A stretch of DNA of 64,000 nt from Candidatus Babeliales bacterium. Lineage in GTDB: Bacteria; Babelota; Babeliae; Babelales; Vermiphilaceae. The position numbers and the translations under genes are program-made. The notes below the pieces were generated by a model. That model had not been told where the DNA came from, searched no databases, and worked only from the letters and a program-made list of their open reading frames with translations. Of this stretch, positions 1-8,537 are shown piece after piece (within the stretch, counting starts at the first letter, position 1; each line of letters starts with the position of its first letter). The DNA is taken from assembly GCA_035944115.1 (NCBI GenBank), contig DASZBJ010000012.1:1-64000 (forward strand), read 5' to 3'.

Positions 1-2218
1 GGTCCACTGCACGCTTTGCTTCCTGTGCCTGAGCCTGCTGACGCGCTACTATCCCTTGTTTATTTGCTTTGGCAGCTTCAGCTCTCTCTACTTTTATAAG
101 AGAATCAACTGCTGGCGATTCTTGTAATATCGTTGGCGATATATCTGACGCTTCTAGCTTTGGTGCCTCTGGAGCCACCATTACAGGTTCTACATACTCA
201 GGGCTTCCCAATCGAGCCTCTTGTATACGTGTGTGTCGCGCTTGCGTTATATCTGCCAAATATTTTTCTCCAGCAGCATCAACTACTGTAGAATCACTTT
301 CAGTTCGTTTTCTATATATTTGCTGTTGCCTCATCGCCGCTTCTTGCTCATGTGCAGCTTTACGGGCAAGCGCTTGTCTATCATCTTGATCAGCTTGCAT
401 TTCTGCCAATTGAGCTGCTAATTCAAACTCGGATAATGATTTCTCTTGCACTTTACGTGCATCTAAAATTGCGACTTGCTCCTGCCTAGCTTTACGTGCG
501 GCAACAAATTCTTCAAACTCCGCTGCTAGTTCTGCATCTCGCGCATAGAGTGCTCGTCTACGATCTGCTGCTATTTGATCATCTGTCAATTGTTGATCGC
601 CCTCTACCACAGCATCCCATAAGAGATCATCGCCTTTACGTTCTACTTTTAATTGCTCTACTTTAACACCAGATTTTGCATGTCCAAGCAGCACTTCATC
701 TCGTTTCAATTGAGCCGTTAAATCACTTTCATCTTGTGCCAAATTCTTTTCAGAGTTCACTAGCTCTACATAAGCGTCTGCTAACTTGCCAACATTCTCT
801 AATGCAGTACGCTCTTGAGTTGCTGCTTGAGCCTGTTGACGCGTTATTACCGCTTGTTTATTCGCATTGCTCGCCGCTATTCGTTCTGTTTTTATAAGAG
901 AGTCAACTGCTGGCAATTCTTGCAACATCGTTGGCGATAGATCTGGCGCTTCTAGCTTTGGTGCTTCTGGAGCAACCATTACAGGTTCTACATACTCAGA
1001 GCTTCCCAATCGCGCCTCTTGTATACGTGAGTGTCGCGCTTGCGCTATATCTGCCAAATATTTTTCCCCTGCAACATCAACTACCGCAAGATCATTTTCA
1101 GTTCGCTTTCTATATATTTGCTGTTGCCTCATCGCCGCTTCTTGCTCATGTGCAGCTTTACGTGCCGCAACAAATTCTTCAAACTCCGCAGCACTCTTCG
1201 CTTCTTGCTCATACAACGCGAATCTACGATCTGCTGTTATTTGATCATCTGTTAATTGTTGATCGCCCTCTACCACAGCATCCCATAAGAGATCATCGTC
1301 TTTACGTTCTACTTTTAATTGCTCTACTTTAACACCAGATTTTGCATGCCCAAGAAGCACTTCATTCCGTTTCAATTGAGCTGTTAAATCACTTTCATCT
1401 TGTGCTAATTTCTTTTCAGAGTCCACTAGCTCTACATAAGCGTCTGCTAACTTGCCAACATTCTCTAATGCAGTACGCTCTTGAGTTGCTGCTTGAGCCT
1501 GCTGACGTGTTATTGCTGCTTGTTTATTAGCATTGCTCGCCGCTGTTCGTTCTGTTTTTACAAAAGAATCAACTGCTGGCGATTCTTGTAATATCGTTGG
1601 CGATATATCTGGCGCTACAGGCTGAACGGCTTCTGGAGCAACCATTGCTGATTCTACATACTCAGAGCTTCCCAATCGAGCTTCTTGTATACGTGTGTGT
1701 CGCGCTTGCGCAATGCGGGCTCTTTCTTCTGTTGCCCATTCTTGTTCTGCTTTTAAACGAGCTCCTTCTGCAGCAAAAGTCTCCCCTGCCACTTTTTCTC
1801 TTTGTTCTTGTTCTTGTGCAGTTTTACGCGCAAGCAACTCTTGCAGTTGATCTCCCCATTGCGTCCCATCTTCATGAAAAGACACTGAATCTCCAGCAGG
1901 GTAATCCTGAAGGCTTTCAAGTACTTGCACTCTCGCTCGTTCTTCTTCTGCTTTACGCTCTGCAATGCGGGCTCTTTCTTCTGTCGCCCATTCTTGCTCT
2001 GCTTTTACACGAGCACCTTCTGCAGCAAAAGTCTCCTCTGCTACTTTTTCTCTTTGTTCTTGTGCCAAGCGTGTCTCTTGCGCAACTCCTGTCGTCCATG
2101 CTTGTTCTGTTTTTAGACGAGAAGTTACAAACCCATCACCAAATAAAGAATTTTCTGAAAACAATGCGCTTATTATGAAAAGCGCCGTCACCATTAATTT
2201 TTTTAATATCTGATTCAT
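1..2218 (-). CDS. Secreted repetitive coiled-coil protein (3' end outside window)
   Basis: I do not recognise the family. Translating the minus strand from the ATG at 2218 gives an unbroken frame of 739 codons that runs off the window start, so the C-terminus is missing. The N-terminus is a plausible signal peptide (basic start, then a hydrophobic run through ALFSENSLFG). The rest is rich in Ala, Glu, Gln, Lys and Arg and should form long coiled coils. Large in-frame repeats are visible. The segment coding for QEARLGS.EYVE recurs at nucleotides 191, 989 and 1655 (periods 798 and 666, both multiples of 3). A shorter unit containing EQREKVA.ETFAAEGAR recurs with a 252-nt period near 1711 and 1963. 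The 132-nt difference between the long periods is an insertion of about 44 residues. The minus-strand reading is clearly the coding one because the repeats keep its frame. A surface or secreted structural role is only a guess. Confidence 0.85.
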   Translation of the reverse strand, partial: MNQILKKLMVTALFIISALFSENSLFGDGFVTSRLKTEQAWTTGVAQETRLAQEQREKVAEETFAAEGARVKAEQEWATEERARIAERKAEEERARVQVLESLQDYPAGDSVSFHEDGTQWGDQLQELLARKTAQEQEQREKVAGETFAAEGARLKAEQEWATEERARIAQARHTRIQEARLGSSEYVESAMVAPEAVQPVAPDISPTILQESPAVDSFVKTERTAASNANKQAAITRQQAQAATQERTALENVGKLADAYVELVDSEKKLAQDESDLTAQLKRNEVLLGHAKSGVKVEQLKVERKDDDLLWDAVVEGDQQLTDDQITADRRFALYEQEAKSAAEFEEFVAARKAAHEQEAAMRQQQIYRKRTENDLAVVDVAGEKYLADIAQARHSRIQEARLGSSEYVEPVMVAPEAPKLEAPDLSPTMLQELPAVDSLIKTERIAASNANKQAVITRQQAQAATQERTALENVGKLADAYVELVNSEKNLAQDESDLTAQLKRDEVLLGHAKSGVKVEQLKVERKGDDLLWDAVVEGDQQLTDDQIAADRRRALYARDAELAAEFEEFVAARKARQEQVAILDARKVQEKSLSEFELAAQLAEMQADQDDRQALARKAAHEQEAAMRQQQIYRKRTESDSTVVDAAGEKYLADITQARHTRIQEARLGSPEYVEPVMVAPEAPKLEASDISPTILQESPAVDSLIKVERAEAAKANKQGIVARQQAQAQEAKRAVD

Positions 2219-2517
2219 AAGCAACACCTGCATAATAGAATAAAAAAAATAAATTTAAGATTTAATAAAAAGTATACCCCATCCGACAATAATAACAACT
2301 GGCACAACAGCAAAACTATTCAATATCACCATTGCATCAAAATCACATTTTTTGACAACCTGAATCTATATTTTATCACCACAAACCCCCTATTTAACCC
2401 CTCACCCTCGCTCAGGATATATGAGGCTACGCTATCGCGCCCACATTGAGCAAACCGCAAAAAAAAGACGTGGGTTTTACGCCACGTCTTTATATTTTGC
2501 TTAATCAAAAATGCTAA
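2219..2517. other. Intergenic region
   Basis: This gap between two minus-strand genes holds the upstream region of the repetitive protein gene and the terminator hairpin of the following small secreted protein. A stretch near 2400-2450 is richer in G and C than its surroundings and contains ggctacgctatcgcg, which resembles fragments of the GC-rich intergenic islets seen elsewhere in the window. I see no convincing gene. Confidence 0.5.
2464..2491 (-). terminator. Rho-independent terminator of the 185-aa secreted protein gene
   Basis: A perfect 10-bp stem (AAAGACGTGG paired with CCACGTCTTT) with an 8-nt loop lies just past the stop codon of the minus-strand gene. On that strand it is followed by a T-rich run. 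A nearly identical hairpin follows the neighbouring paralog at 3287-3314. Confidence 0.8.
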
Positions 2518-3075
2518 TTAGCAAGCTGCTTCTGCAAGCCACTGAGTGATTCTTGGTAATACATATTTGTTACCACCAACTGCCGCTGCTGCCACAACCA
2601 CTGCACCAACTAAAGCTTTTTTATTAGTTTGTACAAAATTTGCTACTGCTTTATATTTTGGAGAGTTTGCGATTTGTGCACGAACTTTTTGTCCACGCTG
2701 AGTATTTGCTGCCGCATATACAGCTGCTACTACTGCAGTCCCTGCAACTACTTTTGATGCTCTTGGGTACTTAGTAACTGTTGCTTCTACATATTGTACT
2801 GGTCTAGTTGCGCGTACTGCTTCTACTGCGTTACCACAAGCAGCTTTAAAACGTTCAAAACGAGTTAAAGTAACTGGCATTAAAGAAACTGGCATTAAGG
2901 CTTTCGTCCATTCAACATCAGCTGCCATATCTGGTGAAAGTTGCTCGCTACCTACTACGAATCTAACAGCCGTAGACATTGGTGCTGGAGCAAAGTTTTC
3001 TCCTGCACAGTTAACAACCCCTGCAGTTGCCAACATTAACATTGATAACAATGCTTTTTTAGAAATTGAGTTCAT
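2518..3075 (-). CDS. Small secreted protein with C-terminal hydrophobic segment
   Basis: No known family is recognised. I start the gene at the ATG at 3075 because a strong ribosome site (AGGAGGT) sits just upstream and the protein then begins with a clean signal peptide (MNSISKKALLSML, ending near VVNCA). A longer reading from 3198 lacks these features. The mature protein (185 aa with signal) is Ala/Val-rich, with two hydrophobic stretches, one near residues 105-120 (VVAGTAVVAAVYAA) and one near 155-170 (VGAVVVAAAAVGG). It shares its signal peptide, ribosome site and C-terminal hydrophobic layout with the gene at 3347-4252, so the two are probably paralogs. The strong ribosome site suggests high expression. 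A membrane-associated exported protein is the most I would infer. Confidence 0.75.
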   Translation of the reverse strand: MNSISKKALLSMLMLATAGVVNCAGENFAPAPMSTAVRFVVGSEQLSPDMAADVEWTKALMPVSLMPVTLTRFERFKAACGNAVEAVRATRPVQYVEATVTKYPRASKVVAGTAVVAAVYAAANTQRGQKVRAQIANSPKYKAVANFVQTNKKALVGAVVVAAAAVGGNKYVLPRITQWLAEAAC

Positions 3076-3286
3076 ATCGAACCTCCTCATAATTGAATTA
3101 AAAATAAATTTAATATTCATACCACCAGTATAAATGGAATGTTGGGGATCGCAACAGCCCCCCTGGCTAGGCACAAAAACCGGCATTTGCGTCCCCATAG
3201 AAAAGGCGCAGTCTTTACACCACGCCTCTTATTTACTCAAATCTAGTTAGGCACAAAAAAAGTGGCGTCGTTTGCCTAAAAATAAA

Positions 3287-3314
3287 AATGACGTGGTTTT
3301 TACGCCACGTCATT
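3287..3314 (-). terminator. Rho-independent terminator of the 301-aa secreted protein gene
   Basis: The 10-bp stem AATGACGTGG / CCACGTCATT encloses a short loop containing tttttac and lies just past the stop at 3347 of the minus-strand gene. The core is nearly the same as the terminator at 2464-2491, which supports duplication of the whole transcription unit. Confidence 0.75.
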
Positions 3315-3346
3315 GTATATAACTATCTTTAAAAGATCGTAATTAA

Positions 3347-4252
3347 TTACGCCTTTTTAGCAAAATACTGCCAAGCCTTTTTACCACCAAAAGCTGCTGC
3401 CAAAACCGCTGCTGTACCAAGCGCTACTTTTTTAAGAGTATCTTGGTGTTCTTTTACAAAAACTTTAGCCGATTGTATTTTTGCAGACTGCGCTAGACGC
3501 GTACGTACTGCTTGAACAGTTGCAGTGACTCCAACTTGCTCACGAAGCTCATCAGAAGCCATTACCGCTCCAATTGCTGCTACTGCAACAACTGCTGCTA
3601 CTGATTTCTTACGGTGGTTACCTAATGTAGCCCAGATAGATGCTAATTGATTTTTTGCGCGATCTTTGTAACCAAGCCCAAAATCTGATTCTACAAAATC
3701 ATTAAACGATGTAGTATCTAAAGCCATCTCAGGAGTGTCGCCTGAAGTAACTTCTCCAGCAAATCTAGAAGTGTAATACTCGTCGCTTAAACCGTGCCCT
3801 TTCTCTATCTTCTCTAAATCTGATCGCTCAGCAACATCAGCACCTGCAGAAGAAGATGACCCTGCTTGAAGGCTATCGCCACTTACAGGACCTGTTCCCG
3901 TTAGCTCTCTTCCAGAATCTACAAGCGCAGGTTTGTCTGTGTTTCTGAATGTGTAACCTGCATTTATCATACCGTCCACTTTTTCTGGCAGTGCTGTGGT
4001 TTGGCGATCACACTCAGAAAGTGCACTCGCTGCTGCAGATCTTGCGTTTTCAAAATTCTTGGTTGATTGTATCACGTTAAAACGAGCTCTTATAGAACTC
4101 TCCTTTGTCCGCTCTGCTTGCGACATCCCTTCAGCAGCTTCCCAAAACTTAACCTGTGCCTGCTCCTGCTCATTAATCCCAAAAGCAACATTTGTCTGCA
4201 TAGCTGCAAACGCAAGCATCGATAACAATGCTTTTTTAGACATTAAGTTCAT
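3347..4252 (-). CDS. Secreted protein paralogous to the neighbouring small secreted protein
   Basis: The start at 4252 is preceded by TAGGAGGTTC, almost identical to the ribosome site of the downstream paralog, and opens a signal peptide (MNLMSKKALLSML...AFG) sharing SKKALLSML with it. The 301-aa protein has an N-terminal charged, helical half, a Ser/Gly-rich linker around residues 120-140, one hydrophobic helix near 220-235 (AAVVAVAAIGAVMA) and another near the C-terminus (VALGTAAVLAAAFGG). The C-terminal 70 residues resemble those of the 185-aa neighbour; the middle is unique. Function is unknown. It is probably exported and attached to or inserted in a membrane. Confidence 0.75.
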   Translation of the reverse strand: MNLMSKKALLSMLAFAAMQTNVAFGINEQEQAQVKFWEAAEGMSQAERTKESSIRARFNVIQSTKNFENARSAAASALSECDRQTTALPEKVDGMINAGYTFRNTDKPALVDSGRELTGTGPVSGDSLQAGSSSSAGADVAERSDLEKIEKGHGLSDEYYTSRFAGEVTSGDTPEMALDTTSFNDFVESDFGLGYKDRAKNQLASIWATLGNHRKKSVAAVVAVAAIGAVMASDELREQVGVTATVQAVRTRLAQSAKIQSAKVFVKEHQDTLKKVALGTAAVLAAAFGGKKAWQYFAKKA

Positions 4253-4445
4253 AATTGAACCTCCTATAATTGAATTAATCATTCTACATTAATACATTCA
4301 ATCAGTATAAATTAAATGAACCATTAAGCAAGTGCCGCGCCTCTATCAATAAAAAAAACAACGCCAGTTGATACAATCTGAAAACCTTGCTTCTAGCAAA
4401 CCATAAAAACGCTTGCCTGTCACTATCAGCAACTATGCTTTCACG

Positions 4446-4475
4446 TTGATATTATTACCATTTCTTTGTTATAGT
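4446..4475 (+). promoter_or_regulatory. Candidate promoter upstream of dps
   Basis: TTGATA, an 18-nt spacer and TATAGT lie about 45 nt upstream of the dps start, a plausible sigma70-type promoter. No Fur- or OxyR-like operator is obvious beside it. Confidence 0.4.
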
Positions 4476-4518
4476 ACCTACAATCTATACCAGAACTCTC
4501 ACAAACAAGGAGAAAGTC

Positions 4519-5007
4519 ATGAAACAGATCCTACATACAACCCGCATAAGTATTCCAGAAAGAGAGCGCATTGAGCTGATAGAACTGCTCAATAATACAT
4601 TGGCATCCACTGCCGATCTTTACGCACAGTGCAAACATGCGCACTGGAACGTCAAAGGAATGAACTTTATTGCTCTGCATAAACTATTTGACGAACTGGC
4701 CCATGATCTTGAAGAGCAGGTAGATGTGGTCGCCGAACGGGTAACAAGCTTAGGTGGTACCGCACTTGGCACTATTCAATCAACCGTACAAAATACCGGC
4801 CTACGCCCCTATCCAACAGGAACATTAACCGCAGAAAAACATCTTGAGCACCTTGCTCATAATTTTGCTATTTTAGGTGAACTATCACGAAATGGTATGA
4901 AAAAGTCTGAACAACTTGAGGATATGGCAACCAATGATCTGTATATCGATCTTGCCCGAATGCTTGATAAAAATCTTTGGTTTATAGAAGCACACCTACA
5001 AAATTAA
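4519..5007 (+). CDS. dps: Dps-family DNA-protecting ferritin-like protein
   Basis: Dps proteins form 12-subunit shells that oxidise and store iron with peroxide and protect DNA under stress or starvation. The 162-aa length is typical. The family motif is clear at residues 41-79: HAHWNVKG, then HKLFDELAHD and VDVVAER, which supply the His, Asp and Glu ligands of the intersubunit ferroxidase site. The N-terminus is short and only mildly basic, so direct DNA binding by a Lys-rich tail is not evident. The start is supported by AAGGAGAAAG seven bases upstream. The gene appears to be transcribed alone; the next gene runs convergently across a GC-rich repeat-like spacer. Confidence 0.93.
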   Translation: MKQILHTTRISIPERERIELIELLNNTLASTADLYAQCKHAHWNVKGMNFIALHKLFDELAHDLEEQVDVVAERVTSLGGTALGTIQSTVQNTGLRPYPTGTLTAEKHLEHLAHNFAILGELSRNGMKKSEQLEDMATNDLYIDLARMLDKNLWFIEAHLQN

Positions 5008-5168
5008 TCCGTCTACGCTTATAGTTCTACCCTACTTCGCACAAGGCTTCGTCGGGCAAGCTGCCGGACCCTACTACGCTCTTTTAGGACTACGAAGAGG
5101 GCTAAGGCTGCGCCCATCCATATCCGTCTACACCCTTTTGGGGCTACGCCGGACTGCGCACGCTGCCT
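5008..5168. repeat. GC-rich intergenic islet with repeated motifs
   Basis: The spacer between the convergent dps and flavoenzyme genes is much richer in G and C than its neighbours. It contains the motif tccgtctac twice (near 5010 and 5123) and several variants of ctacg, ggctacgccggac and aaggcttcgtcggg. Similar words occur in intergenic DNA near 60.4-60.7 kb and 31.8-31.9 kb. I read it as a dispersed non-coding repeat family (REP/RPE-like); no open frame of interest is present. Confidence 0.5.
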
Positions 5169-6245
5169 TTAGGCAGCATGCTTGAAATACTGCTGAGAGC
5201 GCTGCAAAATGCGATCAAATTCATGATCATTATTCATGTATGCCTTGCGGCCACGTAGAAAGCTAATACCCAAAATGCCTTCATCTTTGGGAGCATAATA
5301 AATCAGTTCATAGCGAGGCAGGCCATCTAAATCAGTAGTAAGTACTTTGACATTAATCATGTATTGCAATTCCTGTGTCGGCGGTTGATCTTTTAAGGTA
5401 ATCAGATGCCCTTGCACAGGAATTACCGTTTGGTCATCCGTTAAATCTCGCGCGCCTAATCCAGCACAATTAAAAATGATACGTTCTGGAATTTCATTAA
5501 AATCGGTTATCGATGCGCTTATAATCAGTATGTTTAGTTCCCTAATCAAACGGCGCAGTTCAGCCATAATTTCAGATGGATTTACAAATACCGTATGATA
5601 CTCCATAGCTCTATGCTGCGTACCATTACCAAAATCGATAATAACCTGTTCGGGTTTCTGCATAAGCCCATGCGCTACATAAGGCGCAAAACCGGGATCA
5701 ATATCAAGCCCATAATAAGCTGGTACTATTTGGGGACCCTGTTTAATAAACGGATGCACCCCTTGTATGATCTGCTGGTATAGTGCATATGACTCCATTC
5801 CGACCGATTCAAAAAGCTCTTGCTCTTCAGGCGTCGCTCGTTTACGCACTCGCGAGAAGAAAAATCCAGCAGCATTATCAGACGGCAAACCGCTCGTTTC
5901 ACGCGCAAGAATACGCACATTGCGTCCAGCGCGCGCTAACGTTATAGCAGTGAGCAATCCATAACATCCTGCACCAATGACAACAACTGGTTGATCTTTG
6001 CCGACCGCTGATGATGACACAATTGCTTGCTGAAATTGCTTAATTGACCGCTCAACCGAACCAAACAGAAACGTCCATCCCGCACCACCTTGGCCATAAT
6101 TATGGAAAATCAACTTGTCTTCCCGTTGATCCATGGCTATCAAAAATTGACGCTCACGATGCCCACGAATGCAGACAATTTTTTGCTTAACATGCTCAGG
6201 AGAAATGCGCGGAGGAGTAAGAGATACAACACGTAATGAATTCAT
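5169..6245 (-). CDS. D-amino-acid-oxidase-like FAD-dependent oxidoreductase
   Basis: Members of the DAO family (PF01266) use FAD to oxidise amines or amino acids. The 358-aa protein shows the FAD-binding Rossmann motif VVVIGAGCYGLLTA around residues 86-99, and later the family's second nucleotide contact, NCAGLGARDL (about 259-268), followed by PVQGHLI, which is typical of D-amino-acid oxidases near the flavin. About 85 residues precede the Rossmann motif, longer than in eukaryotic DAOs. No signal peptide is seen, so it is probably cytoplasmic. In a host-dependent bacterium it could degrade scavenged D-amino acids, but the substrate is not readable. The gene stands alone and converges on dps. 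Confidence 0.85.
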   Translation of the reverse strand: MNSLRVVSLTPPRISPEHVKQKIVCIRGHRERQFLIAMDQREDKLIFHNYGQGGAGWTFLFGSVERSIKQFQQAIVSSSAVGKDQPVVVIGAGCYGLLTAITLARAGRNVRILARETSGLPSDNAAGFFFSRVRKRATPEEQELFESVGMESYALYQQIIQGVHPFIKQGPQIVPAYYGLDIDPGFAPYVAHGLMQKPEQVIIDFGNGTQHRAMEYHTVFVNPSEIMAELRRLIRELNILIISASITDFNEIPERIIFNCAGLGARDLTDDQTVIPVQGHLITLKDQPPTQELQYMINVKVLTTDLDGLPRYELIYYAPKDEGILGISFLRGRKAYMNNDHEFDRILQRSQQYFKHAA

Positions 6246-6428
6246 ACAGATACAGGCTCGTTATATATGAAAATAGAGTAACCAACAGATTCATTCTACT
6301 ACCAATATAGATAAAATGTCGATTTTTACGCCCAAAAACAACCCCCGTTGTTCAAATAGAAAATTAATATAAACTGTTTACATACACTGCAAATAAGGAT
6401 TTATTAAAAATAGAATGGGGATGTTATC

Positions 6429-7028
6429 ATGCATACATCTATGGGAAAAAAATTATTATCTATACTTTTGTTTATAACTGCCCTGCAAACAGGAACCAGT
6501 TACTGCACTAGCCTAGAGCAGACAATGGCTAGCGTAGGTAAAAGTCTTGACGAGCTAAACCTTTCTACAAACAATTCTCTACGCAAAAACATATCAAACG
6601 GGGCAAGGCTAAGCGCGATAGCTGGATTCGGCTTTTATCTATTATATGAATACGAAAGATTAGGCGAATCTAAAAAAGATGTTGCAGATATTGGCATGGC
6701 CTACATCTTTTATCCCAAAAAAACCGCGATGACAATCATAGCCCTTATAGCTGCTAAATTAGGATATAGACATTGGCCCAGTCCAAACCTAGGATATGAA
6801 ATACCGCCATCACATAGCCAATACGATGAAATAATGAAAAGACCTGACATAAAAAAAACAGTAACCGGTTGTTTATCTGTATCAAGCAGTATTTTATCAA
6901 TAATAAATTCGTATCACTTTGCTAAATCATTGAAAAGTAATAATTTCAACATCTTGAAAGCGACTATTCCTTATGGATATTTAGCATTCATTATCAATTG
7001 TGCAATACGACAACTTACCTGTATTTAA
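6429..7028 (+). CDS. Secreted or membrane protein of unknown function
   Basis: The 199-aa product begins with a signal-like segment (KKLLSILLFITALQTG) ending near TSYC and has further hydrophobic stretches near residues 60-75, 97-112, 138-155 and at the C-terminus (YGYLAFIINCAI). I recognise no family. The ATG at 6429 is preceded by a G-rich patch (TGGGGATG). An in-frame ATG four codons later (6441) is a possible alternative. It lies upstream of the AAA ATPase gene with about 145 nt between them, in the same direction. Confidence 0.65.
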   Translation: MHTSMGKKLLSILLFITALQTGTSYCTSLEQTMASVGKSLDELNLSTNNSLRKNISNGARLSAIAGFGFYLLYEYERLGESKKDVADIGMAYIFYPKKTAMTIIALIAAKLGYRHWPSPNLGYEIPPSHSQYDEIMKRPDIKKTVTGCLSVSSSILSIINSYHFAKSLKSNNFNILKATIPYGYLAFIINCAIRQLTCI

Positions 7029-7174
7029 AAAAAGATTACTATTGCCCTATACCAGGCCCACCAAAACATCGATTTTTATGCCTAGCGATAGAGCCTTTTG
7101 CACAAATAGAAAACCATTATAAACTGATTATAGAATGGAAAACGGTATTAATTAATAAAACCATGGAGGTTATT

Positions 7175-8341
7175 ATGAAATTATTTAAACTAATCACACT
7201 TTTAACAGCCGGGTCGCTTGCGCTCCCTGCTCATTTACAAGCGAATATGTTCTCGGAACTTCAAACAAATGTATCAAAAGCATGGGGTACAACACGCGCT
7301 ACTACCGCTAAAGCATATGAAACTGTTACTAAAAAATTCACGTGGACTGATACAGAAAAGACAGATGCTGAAAAAACTGAAGATCAACCAACACCATGGT
7401 ATATCAGACACAAAGGCAAACTGATTGCCACTGGTGCAACTGCAGCTACTATGGCTGCCGTATATGCGTATGTTCGGTTAAACCCTACATCTAATACATC
7501 CATCCGCATAAAAGAAGCGTACAAAAACAGCATGCGGTTTCTTAAACGAACGTTAGGATTGTATGGAAAAGAGCAACCATTGCCAGATCATTTAAAAAGC
7601 CTCAATGAAGCGCTTATCAAACGAAGTATTTCCAGAGAAGATCGAGAACTTATTTTACAAGGCGCGCAGTATTATAACGCGACTCCAGAACAAATAAAAA
7701 AATACTGTCTAAAAACTCCTGGTCACCTTCTTTTTTACGGTCCGCCAGGAACAGGAAAAACATCGATTGTTGCAGAATTGGCCAAAATTATCAGCCCTGA
7801 TCAAAAGTTTGAAGCGGTTCTTCCTGCCGACTTAGATAGCACGAGCAAAATTGCAGACTTGTTTGCACACTGGAGAGAGCAGGCGAAAAAGGCAAGAAAA
7901 TTCATATTATTCGATGAGGGAGATGCTGTATTTACTCGAACGGAAGCAAATGCAACATTGTTTAACACTTTATTACAAGAAATAGCCAGCAAGCAAAACA
8001 CAAATATTACCTTTGTTGCTGCTACGAACTTTAAGGATGCATTCCCAGAATCCATACTCCGTGCAGAAAGAATGGAAAGTCATATTCTAATTCCTAATCC
8101 AAACGGACGATCTCGCATGATGTTGCTGCAAGAAAATCTTGGGAAACTACCTGCTGCGAGCTTAGCTTTATCATGGATTGATAAAATAAGACTTGCAATA
8201 TTAACGCGCGGCTTTAATATCGCAGATATAAATGCGTTAATACAAAAAGCTGGATTTAGCGCTCTAAAACATAACCGAGCAATATCTATGGCAGACTTCA
8301 ATTTTGCAATCAACATGATTCGCAAAAGTAAGGGATTATAA
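7175..8341 (+). CDS. AAA+ ATPase with N-terminal signal peptide and membrane segment
   Basis: I place the start at ATG 7175 because ATGGAGGT lies just upstream and the 388-aa product then opens with a signal peptide (KLFKLITLLTAGSLALPAHLQA). A second hydrophobic segment (ATGATAATMAAVYAYV) follows near residues 82-100. The AAA+ domain is complete: Walker A GPPGTGKT at 189-196, Walker B ILFDEGD with Asp247-Glu248, sensor 1 FVAATN near 284-289 and an arginine-finger-like RAERMES near 299. The order of elements matches mitochondrial/FtsH-like AAA proteins, but no protease domain follows. An ATPase placed beyond the inner membrane would lack ATP unless it reaches host cytosol, so topology is the key question. 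A terminator follows. Confidence 0.85.
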   Translation: MKLFKLITLLTAGSLALPAHLQANMFSELQTNVSKAWGTTRATTAKAYETVTKKFTWTDTEKTDAEKTEDQPTPWYIRHKGKLIATGATAATMAAVYAYVRLNPTSNTSIRIKEAYKNSMRFLKRTLGLYGKEQPLPDHLKSLNEALIKRSISREDRELILQGAQYYNATPEQIKKYCLKTPGHLLFYGPPGTGKTSIVAELAKIISPDQKFEAVLPADLDSTSKIADLFAHWREQAKKARKFILFDEGDAVFTRTEANATLFNTLLQEIASKQNTNITFVAATNFKDAFPESILRAERMESHILIPNPNGRSRMMLLQENLGKLPAASLALSWIDKIRLAILTRGFNIADINALIQKAGFSALKHNRAISMADFNFAINMIRKSKGL

Positions 8342-8366
8342 TTTCACAATAATGCACTTTGCCTAT

Positions 8367-8398
8367 ACAGGAGCTACCAATTGGTGGCTCCTGTTTTA
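8367..8398 (+). terminator. Terminator after the AAA ATPase gene
   Basis: The near-perfect 28-nt palindrome ACAGGAGC...GCTCCTGT, with a single mismatched pair, is followed directly by TTTTATTT. It lies 25 nt past the AAA ATPase stop codon. Confidence 0.85.
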
Positions 8399-8494
8399 TT
8401 TACGCGCTAGACATAGCGCTGATGCAAGTCTGCAGTAGAAAAGTGATAAAACCACAACGCCTATTATTGACTTTCTGAATTTGCAATTGTTATT

Positions 8495-8523
8495 TTGATA
8501 TCAGATTGCGATCTGTTTATAAA
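8495..8523 (+). promoter_or_regulatory. Candidate promoter of the secreted ankyrin protein
   Basis: TTGATA, a 17-nt spacer and TATAAA form a good sigma70-type match. Transcription would start near 8530, giving a very short leader before the ATG at 8538, with the ribosome site AAGGGG barely inside the transcript. Confidence 0.35.
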
Positions 8524-8537
8524 ATAAAAAAGGGGTA

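Noticed and set aside
69-2213. Several plus-strand open frames of 60-190 codons in the first 2.2 kb
   Set aside because: They are rich in Leu/Ser/Cys runs and mirror the in-frame repeats of the long minus-strand coding sequence, which alone has a signal peptide and coherent coiled-coil composition.
2326-2508. Minus-strand open frame of 60 codons
   Set aside because: It covers the terminator hairpin of the neighbouring gene and GC-rich repeat-like DNA and has no recognisable feature.
2518-3198. Longer version of the small secreted protein starting at 3198
   Set aside because: The extra 41 residues lack a ribosome site and hide the signal peptide; the AGGAGGT before 3075 marks the real start.
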